Assembly (NCBI GenBank): GCA_900548775.1
Contig: URLM01000061.1
Coordinates: forward strand, 1-9,855
Source of the DNA: an uncultured Olsenella sp.
Lineage (GTDB): Bacteria; Actinomycetota; Coriobacteriia; Coriobacteriales; Atopobiaceae
Reading direction: 5' to 3'
Length of the DNA stretch: 9,855 nucleotides
The notes beneath the pieces are model-generated. The model did no database searches. It worked only from the letters and a program-made list of their open reading frames with translations, and had not been told where the DNA came from. Of the stretch, positions 6,767 to 9,855 are shown in pieces (position 1 is the first letter of the stretch; every line of letters starts with the position of its first letter). A program made the translations under genes and the position numbers.

Positions 6767-6850
6767 ACGTGCTCCTTAGGGTGGAGTTCTTTCAGACTTC
6801 CCCATGGTACACGCTGGGACGTGTTGCGGTACGTGCGCCCCGCTCGCCGG

Positions 6851-7363
6851 CTACACGCGGGCGGGAAGCTGCGCCACGGCCTGGTCCAGGATATGGCCCT
6901 CCATGGCGTGGAGAAGCTCGTTGAGCCAGAACCCCTCCCTGAGCTGCGGCGCATTGTCCAGCGCAAAGACGCGCAGCGTGTAGGTGTGGTCGCGGTCGGG
7001 CGGCTGCGGGCCGTTGTAGCGGCAGGTGAGAAGCGGGTCGCGGCTGCCCACCAGGCGAGAGGCCGAGGAGTTCTTGCCCTGCACCATACCGGCGAAGCGC
7101 TGGTTGGAGGCGTCCTCGGGGAACGTGGCGGCACTTGCCGGAATTCCGCAGGCGCACCAGTGGATCCAGGGGAAGCCGCACACGGGGATGGAGTCGACGT
7201 CGTAGAAGACCACGGCGAGCGTGGCCGCGCCTGCCGGTACGCCCGTGACCTCGAAGGGGAACGAGCGTGTTGGCGTGCCGGCGTAGAGACCGACAGCGTC
7301 AGCATGCTTTGCAAAGGCGTCGGGTATGTAGCCGTTCTCGTCGAGCTTCACGTGCACGTCCAT
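6851..7363 (-). CDS. PEBP / YbhB-YbcL family protein
   Basis: A 170-residue protein of the phosphatidylethanolamine-binding protein family (bacterial YbhB/YbcL type). Landmarks are TRSFPFEV near residue 30, VVFYDVDSIPVCGFPWIHWCAC (equivalent to the DPDAP...HW pocket region), and YNGPQPPDRDHTYTLRVFALD (equivalent to the GPxPP...H-Y motif). No signal peptide or membrane segment; cytosolic. The physiological role of bacterial PEBP proteins is poorly defined and no substrate can be assigned. The start at 7363 is chosen because GGGAGG lies about 6 nt upstream; an in-frame ATG at 7444 would add 27 residues of low-complexity translation with no SD. Its neighbour downstream is pepF. Confidence 0.9.
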   Translation of the reverse strand: MDVHVKLDENGYIPDAFAKHADAVGLYAGTPTRSFPFEVTGVPAGAATLAVVFYDVDSIPVCGFPWIHWCACGIPASAATFPEDASNQRFAGMVQGKNSSASRLVGSRDPLLTCRYNGPQPPDRDHTYTLRVFALDNAPQLREGFWLNELLHAMEGHILDQAVAQLPARV

Positions 7364-7402
7364 GGTTGCCTCCCTGTTTTGGGTGCCTTGTGCCTCTCGC
7401 CT

Positions 7403-7408
7403 ATTGTA
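7403..7408 (-). promoter_or_regulatory. Candidate -10 box for the PEBP gene
   Basis: The minus strand reads TACAAT here, five of six matches to the consensus, 39 nt upstream of the ATG at 7363. No good -35 is visible at 17 nt spacing (GGCGGA). It is the same hexamer as the candidate -10 upstream of the amino acid transporter. Confidence 0.38.
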
Positions 7409-7485
7409 TCCGCAGCCGCCATGGCTCCGCCCCTCGGTCCCCACCCCTCATCCACCTCCTTCTGCACCCCTCCTCACCCACCCCC

Positions 7486-7564
7486 TTCTTTATCGGTATC
7501 TGTGAAACGGGGCCGACGTTTGCCCAGGTAATCGCCAATGAGATTCACAAATACCGATAAAGAA
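7486..7564. repeat. 21-bp near-perfect inverted repeat with 37-bp centre
   Basis: The left arm (7486-7506) starts TTCTTTATCGGTATC and the right arm (7544-7564) ends with its complement. The arms differ at one position, which in RNA would be a G-U pair. The 37-bp centre contains a small GGGC/GCCC pair (7510-7513, 7522-7525). Outside the arms the symmetry continues imperfectly: the left flank is C-rich, the right flank G-rich, and CCCCTCCTC on the left matches GAGGAGGGG on the right. The AT-rich arms stand out in GC-rich DNA. It lies between two divergent genes and has no T-tract role at a gene end, so it is not an ordinary terminator. A dispersed palindromic element, a miniature transposable-element relic or a large regulatory hairpin are the main options. 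Confidence 0.75.
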
Positions 7565-7567
7565 TGA

Positions 7568-7628
7568 GGGGGGGCGAGGAGGGGCTCGGGACTCGAGGAG
7601 GGGCTCGGGGTTCGGGGCTCGAGGAGGG
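7568..7628 (+). repeat. G/A-rich tract with 19-bp-spaced direct repeats
   Basis: The 16-mer CGAGGAGGGGCTCGGG occurs at 7575-7590 and again at 7594-7609, and CGAGGAGGG recurs at 7620-7628. Several G-runs of 3-7 bases are closely spaced; GGGG-CTC-GGGG-TTC-GGGG (7600-7617) followed by GGG at 7626-7628 could form a G-quadruplex with one 8-nt loop. The tract lies just upstream of the rightward promoter. Confidence 0.55.
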
Positions 7629-7639
7629 CGAGGAAGGCA

Positions 7640-7648
7640 TGCTAGAAT
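7640..7648 (+). promoter_or_regulatory. Extended -10 promoter of the NitT/TauT-type transporter operon
   Basis: TGCTAGAAT: a TGn extension followed by TAGAAT, which matches TATAAT in five of six positions. No -35 resembling TTGACA lies 17 nt upstream, where the G/A-rich repeats are, but an extended -10 can compensate. Transcription would start near 7655, giving a leader of roughly 125 nt before the ATG at 7781. Confidence 0.5.
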
Positions 7649-7780
7649 GGCCTCGCCCAACGCGAGTCTGCGGAAGCGGCCGGACGAAGGGCTCCCAAGC
7701 AGGTCGCGACCCCAGAAGCGACCACACCACAGAAGAGAGGCGCCCACCCCGCGACGCCGACAACATGTGAGGAGAACGCA

Positions 7781-8875
7781 ATGCTCAAGAACACCAATCT
7801 CACCCGTCGCCAGGCGCTCGCCGCGTTTGGCTCCATCACTGCCGGCCTTGCGCTCGCTGCCTGTGGCGCAAGCCAGACGCAGTCCACGGACACCGCCTCT
7901 ACCAGCGACGCATCGTCCTCCTCGGACGCCTCCGCCGCCACTGAGGACGTGACCGTCCGCGTGGCCTCCCTCAAGGGTCCCACCGCCATCGGCCTGGTCT
8001 CGATGATGGACACCACCTCCGGCGTCCCCACCGAGGACACCCCCACCGAGCCCGCTGAGGGCTCAACTGGCATAACCTACTCCTACACCATCTCCGGCTC
8101 GCCCGACCAGGTCCTTCCCCAGGTCATCCAGGGCGAGACGGACATCGCCCTCGTGCCCTCGAACGTCGCCTCGGTCCTCTACAACAAGACCCAGGGCGGC
8201 ATCCGCGCGATCGACGTCAACACGCTGGGCGTTCTCTCCGTGGTCACCGGCGACTCGTCCGTCGAGCAGTTCGAGGACCTCGCCGGCCACACCGTCTACC
8301 TCTCGGGCCAGGGCGCCAGCCCCGAGTACACGCTCAACTACCTTCTCGACCAGGCGGGCATCAAGGACCAGGTGAGCATCGAGTTCAAGAGCGAGCACAG
8401 CGAGTGCGCCGCCGCCATCCAGGCGGAACCCACCGCGGTGGCGATCCTGCCCGAGCCCTTCACCACGGCAACGCTGGCCAAGGACTCCTCGCTCCTGGCG
8501 CCCGTGAGCCTGACCGACGTCTGGGACCGCTATGCCGCCGGCTCAGGCAGCCAGTTCGTGATGGGCGTGACCATCGCCCGCTCCGAGTTCGTGGACGACC
8601 ACCCCGAGGCCATCTCCGACTTCCTCTCGCGCCACGCCCAGTCCGTCGACACCGTGAACGGCGACCCTGCTGCCGCAGCGCCCCTCGTGGTGAAGGCCGG
8701 CATAGTTGCCAGCGAGGCCATCGCCGAGAAGGCCATCCCCAAGTGCAACATCGTCTGCACCACGGGCGAGGACATGCGCTCGGCGCTCTCCGGCTACCTG
8801 CAGGTCCTCTACGACGCCGATGCCTCCTCGGTGGGCGGAGCGCTCCCCGGCGACGACTTCTACTACGTGGCCTAG
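7781..8875 (+). CDS. ABC transporter substrate-binding lipoprotein, NitT/TauT type
   Basis: A 364-residue predicted lipoprotein. The signal sequence has a twin-arginine motif (TRRQALAAFG, R9-R10), a hydrophobic core and a lipobox LAAC with Cys28, followed by a Ser/Thr/Asp/Ala-rich linker. The mature part resembles NMT1/SsuA/TauA-like binding proteins: VRVASLKGPTAIGLVSMM at the start, QVIQGETDIALVPSNVASVLYNK, and FEDLAGHTVYLSGQGASPEYTLNYLLDQAGI, then AAIQAEPTAVAILPEPFTT. Typical ligands of this superfamily are sulfonates, nitrate, bicarbonate or pyrimidine precursors; none can be chosen here. Start supported by GAGGAG at 7769-7774, 6 nt before the ATG. The permease-ATPase gene begins 12 nt after the stop. 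Confidence 0.92.
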   Translation: MLKNTNLTRRQALAAFGSITAGLALAACGASQTQSTDTASTSDASSSSDASAATEDVTVRVASLKGPTAIGLVSMMDTTSGVPTEDTPTEPAEGSTGITYSYTISGSPDQVLPQVIQGETDIALVPSNVASVLYNKTQGGIRAIDVNTLGVLSVVTGDSSVEQFEDLAGHTVYLSGQGASPEYTLNYLLDQAGIKDQVSIEFKSEHSECAAAIQAEPTAVAILPEPFTTATLAKDSSLLAPVSLTDVWDRYAAGSGSQFVMGVTIARSEFVDDHPEAISDFLSRHAQSVDTVNGDPAAAAPLVVKAGIVASEAIAEKAIPKCNIVCTTGEDMRSALSGYLQVLYDADASSVGGALPGDDFYYVA

Positions 8876-8887
8876 GCTGCGGCCAAG

Positions 8888-9855
8888 GTGTCGGCGGAGA
8901 ACAACAAGACGCCCGTGACCCCGCGCGACGCGCTGTGCCGCGCGGGCGCCGTTGCCTTCTGGCTTCTCGTGTGGCAGCTGGCGAGCATGGCAGTTGGTTC
9001 CGAGCTCCTGCTTGCTGGTCCCGCTGCGGTGCTTGTGCGCCTGGCACAGCTCGTTCCCACGGCAGCCTTCTGGTCCACGGTGGGCTTCTCGCTGGCGAGA
9101 ATCGCCGCCGGCTTTGCCGTGGCGTTCGCGCTGGGTCTGGTACTTGGCCTGGCCGCGCACCGCCGGCCTGCCCTGGCTGAGCTTCTCGCCCCGGCGGTGA
9201 GCTTCCTCAAGAGCGTGCCCATCGTCTGCGTGATCGTGCTGCTGCTCATGTGGGTGGGATCGGTGCGGGTCTCTGCGATTGCGGTCTTCCTCGCCGTGTT
9301 CCCTGCCATCTACTTCAGCGTGCTGGAGGGCCGCTCCTCGGCGAGCCCCGGTCTGGGCGAGCTTCTCCGTGTGATGGGCGTCCCCGGCTGGCGGCTCTTT
9401 CTGGCAGACACCTGGCAGCAGCTCCTCCCGTACCTGGTGGCCACGTGCAGGAACGCCTGCGGCATGGCGTGGAAGGCGGGCGTGGCCGCCGAGCTCATCG
9501 GCAGTCCGCGCGGCTCAATGGGCGAGCGCATCTACCAGGCAAAGCTCCTGCTCGAGACCGGCGACCTCTTTGCGTGGACCATCGTGGTGGTGGCGCTCTC
9601 GTGGGCGTGCGAGAAGGCATTCCTCGCGCTCCTGCTCGCAACCGGTGGCTGGGCGCTCTCGGCAAGCGTGCCGCGGCCGGTGGCCGACCGGCGCCGGCAG
9701 CCCTCAGCGGCTGCGATCTCGCTCGATCACGTCACCCTGGGCTACGACGGCGAGCCCGTTGCCACCTGCAACCTCGCGCTGGAGGCAGGCTCGCGCACGG
9801 TGCTCGCCGATCCCTCCGGCGCTGGCAAGACCACGCTGGTGCGCACGGTCTGCGG
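8888..9855 (+). CDS. Fused ABC importer permease-ATPase, 3' end outside the window
   Basis: One reading frame is open from GTG at 8888 to the window edge (322 codons). Residues about 1-250 are a NitT/TauT-type inner-membrane permease: VAFWLLVWQLAS, AFWSTVGFSLARIAAGFAVAFALG, VSFLKSVPIVCVIVLLLMWVG, a degenerate EAA-like loop (GELLRVMGVPGWRLFLADTW), and WKAGVAAELIGSPRGSMGE. After the last helix and a short basic, Pro-rich linker (about 260-275), an ABC ATPase domain starts: ISLDHVTLGYDGEPV with the A-loop Tyr, then Walker A with K314 and T315. No stop separates the parts, so this looks like a fusion rather than two genes. D308 stands where Walker A normally has its first Gly. The ABC signature and Walker B are beyond the edge. 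GTG 8888 has no clear SD and probably relies on coupling to the lipoprotein gene 12 nt upstream. Confidence 0.82.
   Translation, partial: MSAENNKTPVTPRDALCRAGAVAFWLLVWQLASMAVGSELLLAGPAAVLVRLAQLVPTAAFWSTVGFSLARIAAGFAVAFALGLVLGLAAHRRPALAELLAPAVSFLKSVPIVCVIVLLLMWVGSVRVSAIAVFLAVFPAIYFSVLEGRSSASPGLGELLRVMGVPGWRLFLADTWQQLLPYLVATCRNACGMAWKAGVAAELIGSPRGSMGERIYQAKLLLETGDLFAWTIVVVALSWACEKAFLALLLATGGWALSASVPRPVADRRRQPSAAAISLDHVTLGYDGEPVATCNLALEAGSRTVLADPSGAGKTTLVRTVC

Larger units (their letters stand above)
7364..7780. other. 417-bp divergent intergenic region, no gene
   Basis: No credible coding sequence is seen here; open frames in it have proline/arginine-rich low-complexity translations. From left to right it holds a candidate leftward -10 (7403-7408), a C/T-rich tract (about 7434-7485), a 21-bp inverted repeat (7486-7564), a G/A-rich tract with short direct repeats (about 7565-7638), a rightward extended -10 (7640-7648), and an untranslated leader of about 125 nt. 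The leader includes a 10-bp palindrome, GGTCGCGACC, at 7702-7711. No riboswitch consensus was recognised in it. Confidence 0.7.

Noticed and set aside
6809..6824. ACACG/CGTGT hairpin between the PEBP gene and pepF
   Set aside because: Only 5 bp with no T-tract; not enough to call a terminator or attenuator.
6323..7531. 402-codon plus-strand open frame across pepF and the PEBP gene
   Set aside because: It is antisense to two genes with clear motifs and SDs, crosses the C-rich intergenic tract, and resembles no family.
7486..7564. Transcription terminator
   Set aside because: The hairpin lies between the 5' ends of divergent genes, not after a gene.
7490..7747. Small minus-strand gene in the 7.4-7.8 kb intergenic region
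   Set aside because: The translation is Pro/Arg-rich low complexity with no SD or homology signature, and spans the inverted repeat and G-rich tract.
8873..8890. Read-through of TAG joining the binding protein to the permease, since both are in the same frame with no other stop between
   Set aside because: The binding protein ends naturally and is a separately exported lipoprotein; a GTG start 12 nt later explains the arrangement without read-through.
8404..9180. 258-codon plus-strand frame across the end of the binding protein and the permease
   Set aside because: Arg/Gly/Pro-rich frame-shifted reading of the two real genes.

Overview
The window is GC-rich bacterial DNA with dense, Shine-Dalgarno-led genes. 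The gene mix suggests an anaerobic, host-associated high-GC actinobacterium, with the Coriobacteriia (Olsenella/Atopobium-like) as best guess: a polar amino acid ABC importer, an extracytosolic flavin electron-transfer module, PepF, a Phd/PIN toxin-antitoxin pair, and a NitT/TauT-type importer with a Tat-like lipoprotein. The taxonomic call is inference. No RNA gene, transposase, integrase or CRISPR array was seen.

Layout. (1) Positions 1-1229, minus strand: the start of an amino acid ABC permease (cut by the window edge) preceded by its family-3 solute-binding lipoprotein. A divergent intergenic region with an 8-bp inverted repeat follows. (2) 1384-4119, plus strand: apbE (FAD:protein FMN transferase), then a polytopic NapH/NosR-like membrane protein with two 4Fe-4S clusters and two tandem FMN-binding domains. 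ApbE is the enzyme class that attaches FMN to the Thr of such domains, so enzyme and substrate sit side by side. Together they look like a transmembrane conduit moving electrons from cytosolic iron-sulfur centres to covalent flavins outside. (3) 4179-4884, plus strand: a palindromic operator/promoter, a Phd/YefM antitoxin and an overlapping PIN toxin. (4) 4897-7363, minus strand: a PEBP-family protein gene, then pepF (M3 oligoendopeptidase F) ending in a hairpin terminator. (5) 7364-7780: a 417-bp divergent intergenic region containing a 21-bp near-perfect inverted repeat flanked by mirror-like C-rich and G-rich tracts. (6) 7781-9855, plus strand: a Tat-like substrate-binding lipoprotein, then a GTG-started open frame in which an ABC permease runs without a stop into an ABC ATPase domain, truncated by the window edge just after the Walker A motif.

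Most notable observations: the in-frame permease-ATPase fusion with an aspartate at the first Walker A glycine; the signal-less ApbE next to an apparently extracytosolic double-FMN protein, one of whose flavinylation motifs has lost its aspartate; and the long inverted repeat in the 7.4-7.8 kb divergent intergenic region.
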